Of a DNA stretch of 46,106 nucleotides, positions 38,345 to 46,106 are shown one piece after another. Position numbers and translations under genes: made by a program. Every line of letters starts with the position of its first letter. Position 1 is the stretch's first letter. The stretch comes from Methanobacteriota archaeon (GTDB lineage: Archaea; Thermoplasmatota; Poseidoniia; Poseidoniales; Poseidoniaceae): positions 33,830-79,935 of the forward strand of contig PBHM01000004.1 of assembly GCA_002719395.1 (NCBI GenBank), given 5' to 3'. The notes under the pieces are model-generated. The model was given only the letters and a program-made list of their open reading frames with translations, ran no database searches and was not told the origin of the DNA.

Positions 38345-40627
38345 ATGACGCTGAAAATAAATCTTTCAAATCGTGGCTTTACCAAAGATACCTCAATTGC
38401 TCAATTTAAATTACATGCCGAATATAATACTTCGGACGAGCAAGAAAAAGCAATTGAAAATTTAAAATTACAATTGGAAAATTCTCAAGAGCGTTGCGTT
38501 CTTCTCGGCGTCACAGGTTCCGGCAAAACATTTGCCATGGCCAATCTGATTGAGAAAGTGCAGATGCCAACTTTAATCATCAGCCATAACAAAACACTTG
38601 CAAGACAGTTGTATCTCGAAATGGCTAGCCTCTTCCCAGAAAATGCTGTTGAATATTTCGTAAGTCACTATGATTATTACCAACCCGAAGCATATTTGCC
38701 AAAAAGAGACCTGTACATTGACAAAGAGCTTTCAATCAACGAACGGGTTGAACAAGAAAGGTTTGCAGCGGTTGCTTCTCTTGTCACAAGACCAGATTGC
38801 ATTGTCGTATCATCCGTATCGTGCATCTATGGCCTCAACCCCCCTGAGACTTTCCTACAGCATCATTGTCAAATTCAAATTGGAGATCAAAAAGAGCCCC
38901 AATCATTAGTTAAGGAATTAGTTGCCTTACAATATCGTCGAGTGAATACCGACATAGCTAGGGGGGAAATACGACTGAGAGGAGAAAATCTCGATGTCTG
39001 GATGCCCAGTAGAGATGATCCGATTCGCATCCAGTTTGGACTCGAAGGTATTGAACGTATTCGCGTCTGTGATCCTGTAACATGGGACGTCTTGGATGAG
39101 TTAGATGAAGCGTGGATTCACCCAAAAGAGTTCTTTATGACCAGCCCTGAAAGGCATGAGGCGGCTCTTGAAGCCATAGAATTAGAATTAGAAGAAAGAA
39201 TTGCACACTTTAGGTCAAAAGGAATGGATTTAGAGGCACATCGGCTTGAGCAAAAAACCCAATATGATTTAGAAATGCTGAGAGAAATAGGGCATTGTAC
39301 CTCGGTTGAGAATTATTCCATGCATTTTGACGGAAGAGACTTTGGGGAAAGACCATACTGCTTGTTGGATTTTTTTGCATCGAGCGCAGAACAGTTTCAT
39401 GGAGATGCGAATAGATTTCTCGTCATCATGGATGAATCACATGTAACCCTACCACAAGTTGGCGGTATGTACAGAGGCGACCGAAGCCGAAAAGAAAACC
39501 TGATTGAACATGGTTTCCGCCTCCCATCTGCAGCAGAAAATCGCCCCCTAAAAATTCATGAATTCCAGGAACTAATTCCACAGATGGTATATGTCTCTGC
39601 GACACCGGGTGAAAGAGAGTTGAAGCATCTCTGTGAAATAACCAGACAACCGATTCCTAATGGTTTGCAGCACATTACTGGGAGAGGAGGCGTTTCCACA
39701 CCAGCAGTAAACAAAAAACGTGAAGATGCAGAATCAATGTATGATATGCTTCAGATGATTGATGGTATTGTGAGAATGGAATTAAGACCAACAGGCCTAT
39801 TGGATCCCAAAATAGAAGTCCGTCCAACTGAGGGGCAAGTCTCAGACTTACTTTCTGAAATCAACAAACGCATCGAGAAAGATGAGCGTGTACTTGTGAC
39901 TGTGCTCACCATTCGATTCGCTGAAGAAGTCTCTGAGTACTTGAACAGCATGGGTGTCAAAGCACACTATTTGCACAGCGGCATCGATACAATAGAGCGA
40001 ACAGAGATCATCAATGCGCTCCGATTAGGAATAATTGATGTAATCGTAGGAATCAATTTGCTAAGAGAAGGCTTGGACATACCTGAAGTAAGCCTTGTTG
40101 CTATTTTTGATGCTGACAAAGAAGGATTCCTTCGTAATGAGAGAAGTTTACTGCAAACGATTGGAAGAGCAGCACGCAATGCCGAAGGCCAAGTCCTACT
40201 CTATTCAGATAACGTCTCTAATGCAATGGCCGCTTCAATAAAACAAACTCTGGAACGCAGAGAAAGACAACATGCACACAACATCAAACATTCAATAACA
40301 CCAACCACAATCAAAAAAGCAAAACCAGTTTTAGGAGAGGAAAATGAATTTTCGATGGCCCAAACGGGAGGTAAGAGGCTTACTTCAAAGAAAAGCGGTA
40401 AATCAGGTCATTCGGGCAATGAAAGTATTCTTCAAAGAATCCAAGCGGATCGCAGATCTGGATTAAAAGTGGAGCAGCCAATTGAGATTTTGAATTTTTC
40501 AATTGAAGAATTAAAATCTGAGATGAATACCGCTGCTGCAGAGTTAGATTTTGAGAGGGCAGCGATGATACGTGATTTGATGTATGAATTGGAAGAAGAA
40601 CAACGGGAGATTGATGAGCCTCTTTGA
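38345..40627 (+). CDS. uvrB: Excinuclease ABC subunit B
   Basis: DNA-damage-verifying helicase of bacterial-type nucleotide excision repair, 760 residues. It has Walker A GVTGSGKT (residues ~55-62), the beta-hairpin region SHYDYYQPEAYLPKRDLYID, VSSVSCIYGL, Walker B VIMDESHVTLPQ, MVYVSATPGERE and the helicase motif NLLREGLDIPEVSLV. It ends with a UVR (UvrC-binding) motif, SIEELKSEMNTAAAELDFERA. It is ~90 residues longer than E. coli UvrB, with a longer Lys/Ser-rich linker before the UVR motif (residues ~640-715). UvrA and UvrC must be elsewhere. Bacterial origin by transfer is likely. Confidence 0.97.
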   Translation: MTLKINLSNRGFTKDTSIAQFKLHAEYNTSDEQEKAIENLKLQLENSQERCVLLGVTGSGKTFAMANLIEKVQMPTLIISHNKTLARQLYLEMASLFPENAVEYFVSHYDYYQPEAYLPKRDLYIDKELSINERVEQERFAAVASLVTRPDCIVVSSVSCIYGLNPPETFLQHHCQIQIGDQKEPQSLVKELVALQYRRVNTDIARGEIRLRGENLDVWMPSRDDPIRIQFGLEGIERIRVCDPVTWDVLDELDEAWIHPKEFFMTSPERHEAALEAIELELEERIAHFRSKGMDLEAHRLEQKTQYDLEMLREIGHCTSVENYSMHFDGRDFGERPYCLLDFFASSAEQFHGDANRFLVIMDESHVTLPQVGGMYRGDRSRKENLIEHGFRLPSAAENRPLKIHEFQELIPQMVYVSATPGERELKHLCEITRQPIPNGLQHITGRGGVSTPAVNKKREDAESMYDMLQMIDGIVRMELRPTGLLDPKIEVRPTEGQVSDLLSEINKRIEKDERVLVTVLTIRFAEEVSEYLNSMGVKAHYLHSGIDTIERTEIINALRLGIIDVIVGINLLREGLDIPEVSLVAIFDADKEGFLRNERSLLQTIGRAARNAEGQVLLYSDNVSNAMAASIKQTLERRERQHAHNIKHSITPTTIKKAKPVLGEENEFSMAQTGGKRLTSKKSGKSGHSGNESILQRIQADRRSGLKVEQPIEILNFSIEELKSEMNTAAAELDFERAAMIRDLMYELEEEQREIDEPL

Positions 40628-40639
40628 ACAGGCAGCATT

Positions 40640-41641
40640 ATGACGATTGACCCTTCAAACTTCAATGAGGTCGTTCAAGATTATGAATTTGGCCCCATTA
40701 CATCCCCAAAATCCCTTATCGATCAGATGTCCACATCAGGTGGTTTCACGGCTACAAAGCTTGCAAAAGCAAGAGACCTCCTTCGTGAAATGATTGATCA
40801 GAGTACCCATTCAAATCCTGATGAAACCCTTAATTGGCTATCATTTCCTGCTTGTTTGTGCGCAACTGGAACCAGGGGGTTCTTCGTTGAGGCTGTAAAA
40901 AGGAATGCGTTCAACATTATTTCTACCACATGTGGCACTTTAGACCATGACATTGCTCGAAGTTTTGCGAATTATTATCACGGAGCATTTGAACTTGATG
41001 ATATCGAACTGGGGAAAGTCGAATTAATGCGATTAGGGAATGTTGTTGTACCAAATTCTAGCTACGGAGAGGTTATTGAAAGTGTTCTCATGCCAATTCT
41101 GGAGGACATAAGAAATGAAAGAATCAAATCAACTGGAAAGGAAGGATCCGATGTATGGCTAGGATTTGGAAGCATTCACCTCATATGGGAAATCGGAAAA
41201 AGAATGAAAGATGAGAATTCATTGATTTATTGGCTAGCAAAACATAAGATTCCTGCTGTCATTCCAGGCATAACAGATGGGAGCGTTGGAGCCCAATTAT
41301 TCATGTTTAGGCAGAAATATCGCGACTTTCACATCGATACTCTTGCTGACCAACAGGTGTTAAGTGACCTGACTTGGGATGTTAAAACGTCAAATGCTCT
41401 CATGGTCGGCGGAGGAATCTCAAAACACCATGTAATTTGGTGGAACCAATATCGTGGCGGGCTGGATAGTGCAGTATACATCACTACGGCGCCAGAATTC
41501 GATGGCTCCCTATCTGGCGCCCGCCTCAAAGAGGCGATTTCTTGGGGAAAAATGAGAGCGGAAGCACCAAATGTATGTGTCGAAGGAGATGCATCAGTTC
41601 TATTGCCACTAATCGGTGCTGATTTGTTTAAAGGTGATTAA
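40640..41641 (+). CDS. dys: Deoxyhypusine synthase
   Basis: Transfers the butylamine group of spermidine, using NAD+, to a lysine of translation factor aIF5A. The 333 residues show SGGFTATKLAKA, TTCGTLDHD, LGFGSIHL, IPGITDGSVGAQLF and the active-site lysine in GGGISKHHVIWWNQ (Lys262), followed by YITTAPEFDGSLSGAR and EAISWGKMR. The enzyme is universal in archaea and eukaryotes and rare in bacteria, so it is one of the best lineage markers in the window. It is 12 bp downstream of uvrB, and its stop directly abuts the ATG of the next lipoprotein gene. Confidence 0.97.
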   Translation: MTIDPSNFNEVVQDYEFGPITSPKSLIDQMSTSGGFTATKLAKARDLLREMIDQSTHSNPDETLNWLSFPACLCATGTRGFFVEAVKRNAFNIISTTCGTLDHDIARSFANYYHGAFELDDIELGKVELMRLGNVVVPNSSYGEVIESVLMPILEDIRNERIKSTGKEGSDVWLGFGSIHLIWEIGKRMKDENSLIYWLAKHKIPAVIPGITDGSVGAQLFMFRQKYRDFHIDTLADQQVLSDLTWDVKTSNALMVGGGISKHHVIWWNQYRGGLDSAVYITTAPEFDGSLSGARLKEAISWGKMRAEAPNVCVEGDASVLLPLIGADLFKGD

Positions 41642-43075
41642 ATGAGGACTTTGTTTCTAGCCCTACTGATAGTAAGTGCATCACTAACTGGATGCTTTGG
41701 TGAAGAAGAGGAAGCGGAAATGATTAAAGCCCCAAGCGTTTGGAATTTTGATAGGCCTGAACTGACATGGTACCATTTTCCTGATGCAGTAGATGCATGG
41801 GGCGATGAAGGATTTGAATTCAATGAACGAAATATGCCATTTGAGGCTACGGGAACCTATTACGGAATAGGGATGTCAACATTCGAGCCAACTATGGGGA
41901 TTACTCAAACCGATACTATGGTGATGACGTCATGGGGCAATGGTCCTGCGGGTTCCACAGCTATTATTTCATGTGATTTGATTGGAATGTACGATGCTCT
42001 TTCCTATACTTGTGAAAATAAATATGATCCATTGATTCCAGTTCCAAATTCTAACGACCCGTACGTGTACGTAGACCCGTGGACTGGGCGAATTATGAAA
42101 TTCGACATGCATGCTCTACTCGGAATGACTGTTGAGTGGTCTGATAATGATGGAGATTCATGGAGCCCGATTACAGTAGCTACAGATGTTCGCTCGGTTC
42201 AAGACCATCAAACCATTGCTAGTACAAATGCTCCAACTGGTTTGCACCCTACCACTTGGATGTTCTGCATTAATGGAAATGCACCTCACCCCTTATGTTC
42301 TGCCAGTTTTGATGGAGGTAATACATGGACTCCAGAATCCTCTGGAGCCCCGCTAGACTGTGGTTCGGGAGGTTTAACCGCTCATCTTGTTGGTAGCATA
42401 GATGGAAATTTCTATCGGGGCAACACTGGTTGTTCTGGCGAAGGTTATTCGGTTTACAGAACCACAAATGCCGGTATTACTTGGACCGAGCATGAACTAC
42501 CAACTTCTGAATCTGGTACTGCTGATACTTGGAATGCTGAAGAAGCACAGGTTGAAGTCGATAGTGAAGGAAATGTGCATGCAATGTGGATGGGGATTGA
42601 CAACATGCCGTACTGGTCTTACTCAAGGGACCAAGGAGAGACATGGTCTAATGCTACGATGATTGCTCCTCCAATCAACCTGTCAGGAACTGGATTCCCT
42701 GTAGTAGTAGCAGGTGATGCAGGGACTGTTGCGTTCGGATACGTCGGTGAGACTGAAGGAGATGATGAAATTTGGAATGCTTACCTGACATATGCTACTG
42801 ATGCGTTCAACGAGACGCCATTATTGACTACTGTACAATTGAACGGAGATGACGACCCAATCGACACAGTCGCCGATTGTGGATATAACCGATGTGGAGG
42901 CCTAGGGGATTTCCTTGATATCAGAGTGGATGAATACGGAAGAGCTTGGTTTGCACTCTCTCACAACATAGCTGACATCGGTATATTCGCTACATTTGAT
43001 GTTGGGCCAAGTCTACGCGGAGAGACAATCACGATGCTTACTCCAATGCCTGCAGGCGGGCCTCAAACCCTATGA
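41642..43075 (+). CDS. Secreted lipoprotein with Asp-box (BNR) repeats
   Basis: A 477-residue exported protein. The N-terminus (MRTLFLALLIVSASLTGC) is a lipoprotein signal with lipobox LTGC (Cys18), followed by an acidic spacer EEEEAE. Four Asp-box motifs (SxDxGxxW type) are visible at about residues 167-174 (SDNDGDSW), 222-229 (SFDGGNTW), 274-281 (TTNAGITW) and 328-335 (SRDQGETW), spaced ~50-55 apart, which implies a sialidase-like beta-propeller. Paired cysteines (for example CDCGSGG, NTGCSG, ADCGYNRCGG) suggest disulfides. No sialidase catalytic arginine triad is evident. Its function is unknown; a surface-exposed binding or glycan-related role is plausible. Confidence 0.88.
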   Translation: MRTLFLALLIVSASLTGCFGEEEEAEMIKAPSVWNFDRPELTWYHFPDAVDAWGDEGFEFNERNMPFEATGTYYGIGMSTFEPTMGITQTDTMVMTSWGNGPAGSTAIISCDLIGMYDALSYTCENKYDPLIPVPNSNDPYVYVDPWTGRIMKFDMHALLGMTVEWSDNDGDSWSPITVATDVRSVQDHQTIASTNAPTGLHPTTWMFCINGNAPHPLCSASFDGGNTWTPESSGAPLDCGSGGLTAHLVGSIDGNFYRGNTGCSGEGYSVYRTTNAGITWTEHELPTSESGTADTWNAEEAQVEVDSEGNVHAMWMGIDNMPYWSYSRDQGETWSNATMIAPPINLSGTGFPVVVAGDAGTVAFGYVGETEGDDEIWNAYLTYATDAFNETPLLTTVQLNGDDDPIDTVADCGYNRCGGLGDFLDIRVDEYGRAWFALSHNIADIGIFATFDVGPSLRGETITMLTPMPAGGPQTL

Positions 43076-43080
43076 ATCAA

Positions 43081-43087
43081 TTTTTTT
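43081..43087 (+). terminator. Oligo-T terminator after the lipoprotein gene
   Basis: Seven T residues begin five bases after the lipoprotein TGA. Without a strong hairpin this matches the usual archaeal oligo-T termination signal and would end the plus-strand run, in a 50-bp gap before the convergent minus-strand gene. Confidence 0.45.
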
Positions 43088-43125
43088 GCGGCGACCATCT
43101 CGTGTTGCTGCTGATTATTTCAAAA

Positions 43126-43806
43126 CTAACTCATTACACCGGCAAAAAAATGCATGAGTGCAACCCTTAGGTTCTGAGCAGGCCTCCAGCCTTGTCCATC
43201 TGATTTCAACAAAGCCTCATGTAGATCTGAGATTTTTGGCCTTTCATTCGTCGAGTTCGGGATAGATTTAACCCGAACGTTAGGCGGAGGTTTTGGTTCA
43301 AGAAGTTCAGAGGTAAACTGTCCTGATTGGCCCGATTTACTTCTAGACCACAGATGAGTAAATTCGTCATAAGTTTCCTCAATATTCCATGCGCGCCTAC
43401 CGCAGACGTGCATGTTTTCGACTTTTTGAGCGTGCAATCCAAGGCGTGCAATAGCATCGGCAACGTCGCTTTGACCGACCCACCAATGCGTCCCTTTAGG
43501 GAGAGACATATTCCCATTAATCCAGTCGTGAAAAACTTTTGAACTCCACATGCTTTGGAAACCGTCCGAAATCATATCATGGATGATGAGATCCTTGCCA
43601 ACCACCAAATCTCCTGGTGAATTGTCGAGACTGATCACGTAATCTCCATCACTCTCCATCAATTCTGCCTGCGTGTGTTTGATTAACGAAATATGTTGCT
43701 TAGAAAGTGATTTACACAAAGAGGAAGATACTTTTGCTTCAAGATATAACAAACGCTCGACAATTGATTTGGATAATGAACAAGTCCCTCTGACTTGAAC
43801 TATCAT
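43126..43806 (-). CDS. Eroded NAD-epimerase/SDR-like protein, unknown function
   Basis: A 226-residue protein. The start MIVQVRGTCSLSKSIVERLL looks like the beta-alpha unit of an extended SDR (epimerase), but the GxxGxxG loop has become GTCSLSKS. Later HWWVGQSDVADAIARLG resembles the epimerase VHVDDVADAI strand-helix, VENMHVCGRRAWNIEETYDEF resembles the NVG...S..E segment, and GWRPAQNLRVAL resembles the usual GWxPxxxLxxGL ending. The Tyr-x3-Lys active site is not seen. It was recognised by eye only. ATG 43806 is four bases from the upstream transaminase stop, so the two are coupled; a start at 43854 would overlap it. Confidence 0.65.
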   Translation of the reverse strand: MIVQVRGTCSLSKSIVERLLYLEAKVSSSLCKSLSKQHISLIKHTQAELMESDGDYVISLDNSPGDLVVGKDLIIHDMISDGFQSMWSSKVFHDWINGNMSLPKGTHWWVGQSDVADAIARLGLHAQKVENMHVCGRRAWNIEETYDEFTHLWSRSKSGQSGQFTSELLEPKPPPNVRVKSIPNSTNERPKISDLHEALLKSDGQGWRPAQNLRVALMHFFAGVMS

Positions 43807-43810
43807 TCCA

Positions 43811-45190
43811 TCACTCAACAAGTGTTGAACTAAGGGATTGAGCAGCTGCATCAAACATGTTCAATGCTTCCCCAATTTCGTCGCTACTTAATGTGAGAGA
43901 CGGACGAAGTCGAATCGATTCAAATCCGCTATTGAGCACCAAGGAGCCACTTTTGTATATGGCTTCTCTCATTTGATTTCTCTGAGAATTATTATCTAAT
44001 GAAAATGCGCACAGAAGACCTTTGCCTCTAACGTTTGAAATGAAAGAGTATTTTTGTTCTAATTCGTTCAAACCTTTGAGTAATTCATCGCCCCTTTTTG
44101 CGGCATTTTCGACTAGTTTTTCTTTTTCCATTACTTCTAATTGCCATGCTGACCTCACCATATCAATGAGATTGCCACCCCAAGTAGAATTAATTCTACT
44201 ACTCGTTTGAAATGGGTTGTCTTCATATTCCCTCATGCTATCAGATGCCATCAAACCACAAACCTGCATTCTTTTTCCAAAAGCGAGCATGTCAGGTTTA
44301 ATCCCTGCATGTTCGTACGCCCACATTTTACCAGTTCCACCCGTTCCAGTTTGGACTTCGTCAACAATAAATTTCGCCCCAATTTCATGTGTGACATCAC
44401 AAAGATTTCTCATAAATTCAGGTCTGAAGTGGTTGTCGCCTCCTTCACCCTGGATGGGTTCAATGATGATTCCAGCAATGGTATCAGGATGATTCTCGCC
44501 ATATTCTCTAATATCATGTATGACAGAGGATTCTAAGCGATCGAGTCGTGAGTTTTCCTCTTCATCTAGTGGGAAGTTAATTTTTGGATTGTTAAACCTT
44601 GGCCAATTAAATTTGATAAAATTAGATGTTTTATTGGGGTCGGTATTGGTAGTTGACATCGTGTATCCAGAGCGACCATGGAAAGCTTCTTTGAAATGTC
44701 CAATTGAAATTTTTGATGATTCTCGCAATTCAGTTTTCCAGCAAAAGCCTTGTCTATTACACACGGATTTATCATCTACCAGGCCTTTTGCTTGCCTGTC
44801 ATGCATTTTCCAGTCCATGGCAACTTTCATGGTATTTTCTACCGCTAAGGCACCTCCTGCAATCATAAAGAAATTATTCATGTGTTCTGGCATGGTTTGA
44901 TTTGTGATGACATCCACCGCCCAAGCCATTTCCCTGGTGTAAAGATCGGAGTTCGCAATGTTGTTTATTGCGATTCGGCCGAGTTCTGATTGCTTTTCTA
45001 ACATATCAGGATGATTCCATCCCAAAGGCATGGATGCGAAGCAACTAAAGAAATCAAGGAAGTTTTTTCCCGATTTAGCATCATGAAATCGATTGCCGGA
45101 GGATTTATCTAAATCGATTACGAAATCAAATCCATCGACTAACATGTGTTTACTGAGTGAATGATGTACATGATTCGGGTCAACCGTCAT
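43811..45190 (-). CDS. lat: L-lysine 6-transaminase
   Basis: A 459-residue PLP class III aminotransferase that moves the epsilon-amino group of lysine to 2-oxoglutarate, giving 2-aminoadipate semialdehyde. Family-specific sequence includes FLDFFSCFASMPLGWNHP, FFMIAGGALAVENTMKVA, IGHFKEAFHGRSGYTMS, IIEPIQGEGGDNHF, the PLP-binding VDEVQTGTGGTGKMW, the Schiff-base Lys in MLAFGKRMQVCG and SSRINSTWGGNLIDMVR. These match lysine 6-transaminase rather than ornithine or GABA transaminases. ATG 45190 is preferred because a minus-strand TATA-like element near 45250-45260 lies upstream; the frame extends to 45253. It probably serves lysine catabolism or alpha-aminoadipate/pipecolate formation. Confidence 0.93.
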   Translation of the reverse strand: MTVDPNHVHHSLSKHMLVDGFDFVIDLDKSSGNRFHDAKSGKNFLDFFSCFASMPLGWNHPDMLEKQSELGRIAINNIANSDLYTREMAWAVDVITNQTMPEHMNNFFMIAGGALAVENTMKVAMDWKMHDRQAKGLVDDKSVCNRQGFCWKTELRESSKISIGHFKEAFHGRSGYTMSTTNTDPNKTSNFIKFNWPRFNNPKINFPLDEEENSRLDRLESSVIHDIREYGENHPDTIAGIIIEPIQGEGGDNHFRPEFMRNLCDVTHEIGAKFIVDEVQTGTGGTGKMWAYEHAGIKPDMLAFGKRMQVCGLMASDSMREYEDNPFQTSSRINSTWGGNLIDMVRSAWQLEVMEKEKLVENAAKRGDELLKGLNELEQKYSFISNVRGKGLLCAFSLDNNSQRNQMREAIYKSGSLVLNSGFESIRLRPSLTLSSDEIGEALNMFDAAAQSLSSTLVE

Positions 45191-45543
45191 GGTTAATCCA
45201 AATGTTGAATGTTCATGAGGATATCGTTTGTATCTGTTACAGTTTTGTATCAAAATATGAAATTAAATTGGATTTTCAATTGAGGTTTTAAAATTTAATG
45301 AATCGTGAAATCCTAGTCAATCCATTTTGAGTTTTTGAACAAGAGAAGATGGATTCAATAGGGAAATATGAAAAAATAATAGATTTGGATTTTCATTTTG
45401 AACGAAAATATCCGATAATTTTTCAAATATTATATTGATAGAGTTAACATTATACGACATATTCAATTGGAAATTGAATTAAATTTTACAAATAGTATAT
45501 ATGGTGTCAATTTCACCAGCCATATATCCGAAAAGGATTGGAG
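45191..45543. other. AT-rich divergent spacer between lat and a PRC-barrel-like gene
   Basis: This 353-bp stretch has no convincing gene. It is markedly AT-rich with scattered stops. It holds a TATA-like element on the minus strand at ~45250-45260 for lat and another on the plus strand at 45494-45503 (AGTATATATG) for the downstream gene. Two related AT-rich elements, 45260-45284 and 45461-45486, are imperfect inverted copies of one another (AAATTAAATT.. and ..AATTAAATTT with a central CAATT). A 29-codon frame at 45349-45438 is too short to support. Confidence 0.6.
45494..45503 (+). promoter_or_regulatory. TATA box for the PRC-barrel-like gene
   Basis: AGTATATATG at 45494-45503 is a clear TATA box ~45 bp before the ATG at 45544. 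It predicts transcription from about 45525, and GGATTGGAG directly before the ATG can act as a purine-rich ribosome-binding site. Confidence 0.55.
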
Positions 45544-46106
45544 ATGGGAAAATTGAGACAAAATAAGTATGACATACAAGAATTGATACAACGTGATGTA
45601 TACGTCAAAGATAAGAAAGTTGGAGTGATTGTCGGAGAAAGACATCATCCGAACGAATCGAGAGTACAATCGTTGCGATTAATGGTAGAGCCGACAGTGG
45701 CGGAAGAATTTATGCGAAAGCCTGCTGACTTTGCGCCTTTATCAAAAGAATTGGTACACAGCATCCAGGCAAACGGATCAGTAAGGTTGAGCAAATCGAT
45801 GAGAGAGCTCCAAAGACGATGGAGAAATACTGTAAGAATTGATGAAAAATTGTACGCTCCTGATGAAATGCTCGATCGAGCCGTTCTTGATAACCAAGGA
45901 TTAGAAATTGGAATCATCAAAGAATTACTTAAAGTGAAGAGAACCTACAGAGCCTTGAGAATAAAGACTAGGTTAAACATACAGATGCAATATGGTGTTG
46001 ATGATTACATCAATATCCCTATTTCTGCATTGTCAAAAACCAGAGAGAGATTGGACGAGGTTGTCTTAAGTCGTGGATTTGATAAAGTTCTGCAGTTACC
46101 GTCATT
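45544..46106 (+). CDS. PRC-barrel-like protein, C-terminus beyond the window
   Basis: An open frame from ATG 45544 runs through the window end (187 complete codons) with no stop. It starts MGKLRQNKYDIQELIQRDVY. Two segments look like PRC-barrel beta units: DVYVKDKKVGVIVGERHHP with following RVQSLRLMVEP, and EMLDRAVLDNQGLEIGIIKE with RTYRALRIKTRLN. Between them is a charged helical segment. PRC-barrel domains occur in archaeal proteins linked to RNA processing and cell division; no more specific claim is possible. The family match is by eye, but a coding role is well supported by the long open frame, TATA box and purine-rich start context. Confidence 0.7.
   Translation, partial: MGKLRQNKYDIQELIQRDVYVKDKKVGVIVGERHHPNESRVQSLRLMVEPTVAEEFMRKPADFAPLSKELVHSIQANGSVRLSKSMRELQRRWRNTVRIDEKLYAPDEMLDRAVLDNQGLEIGIIKELLKVKRTYRALRIKTRLNIQMQYGVDDYINIPISALSKTRERLDEVVLSRGFDKVLQLPS

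Noticed and set aside
45349-45438. A 29-codon plus-strand frame beginning MDSIGKYEKIIDLD in the AT-rich spacer
   Set aside because: Too short, no ribosome-binding site, AT-driven composition and no family resemblance.
45463-45920. Minus-strand open frames opposite the PRC-barrel-like gene
   Set aside because: They are antisense to a well-supported plus-strand frame with its own TATA box and start context, and their residue composition is not protein-like.

Overview
This 46 kb window is a gene-dense, AT-rich stretch of what looks like an archaeal chromosome, most likely a marine Euryarchaeon of the Marine Group II (Poseidoniales) type. Archaeal markers are deoxyhypusine synthase, a group II chaperonin (thermosome) subunit, a DUF63 membrane protein, a geranylgeranyl-reductase family flavoprotein and TATA-box promoters. 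They are mixed with genes of bacterial type: DnaK, UvrB, KatG, a threonyl-tRNA synthetase with the bacterial editing domain, a methylcrotonyl-CoA carboxylase module, an AlkB-type hydroxylase and lipobox-bearing lipoproteins. That mixture, plus aerobic and catabolic functions, fits MGII. The lineage is an inference from gene content, since no rRNA gene is present. No tRNA, rRNA, CRISPR array, insertion sequence or phage gene was seen.

Layout. (1) 1-6.5 kb: a membrane/coiled-coil protein faces a minus-strand group of a small charged protein, thrS and a large unknown membrane protein. (2) 6.5-13.1 kb: a COG3199-type NAD-kinase-like protein, then a minus-strand set of an AlkB-like di-iron hydroxylase, a secreted S15/CocE-type hydrolase lipoprotein and a LON-domain protein, and a divergent membrane-anchored alpha/beta hydrolase. 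(3) 13.1-19.6 kb: katG, an iodotyrosine-deiodinase-family flavoprotein, an SDR protein lacking the catalytic Tyr, pyrG and tdh. (4) 19.6-23.9 kb: chaperone block, with the thermosome subunit divergent from an Hsp20-like protein and dnaK. (5) 23.9-28.3 kb: a leucine-degradation operon encoding the methylcrotonyl-CoA carboxylase beta subunit, an enoyl-CoA hydratase, and an alpha subunit split into biotin carboxylase and BT-BCCP genes. (6) 28.3-37.1 kb: DUF63, an FKBP-SAP fusion, CcmF and a geranylgeranyl reductase on the minus strand, divergent from ubiD and ubiA; together this looks like a respiratory quinone and cytochrome c locus. (7) 37.2-43.1 kb: a plus-strand run of a MazG-like pyrophosphohydrolase, an SDR, uvrB, deoxyhypusine synthase and an Asp-box lipoprotein. 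(8) 43.1-46.1 kb: an eroded epimerase-like protein coupled to L-lysine 6-transaminase, a 353-bp AT-rich spacer, and a PRC-barrel-like gene running off the window.

The genome is very compact. Several convergent pairs share stop-codon bases or abut, and co-directional pairs often overlap as ATGA. The points most worth follow-up are the split carboxylase alpha subunit, the archaeal iodotyrosine-deiodinase homologue with its Glu/Tyr/Lys triad intact, the AlkB-like hydroxylase, the FKBP-SAP fusion beside CcmF, and two Rossmann-fold proteins whose active sites look eroded.
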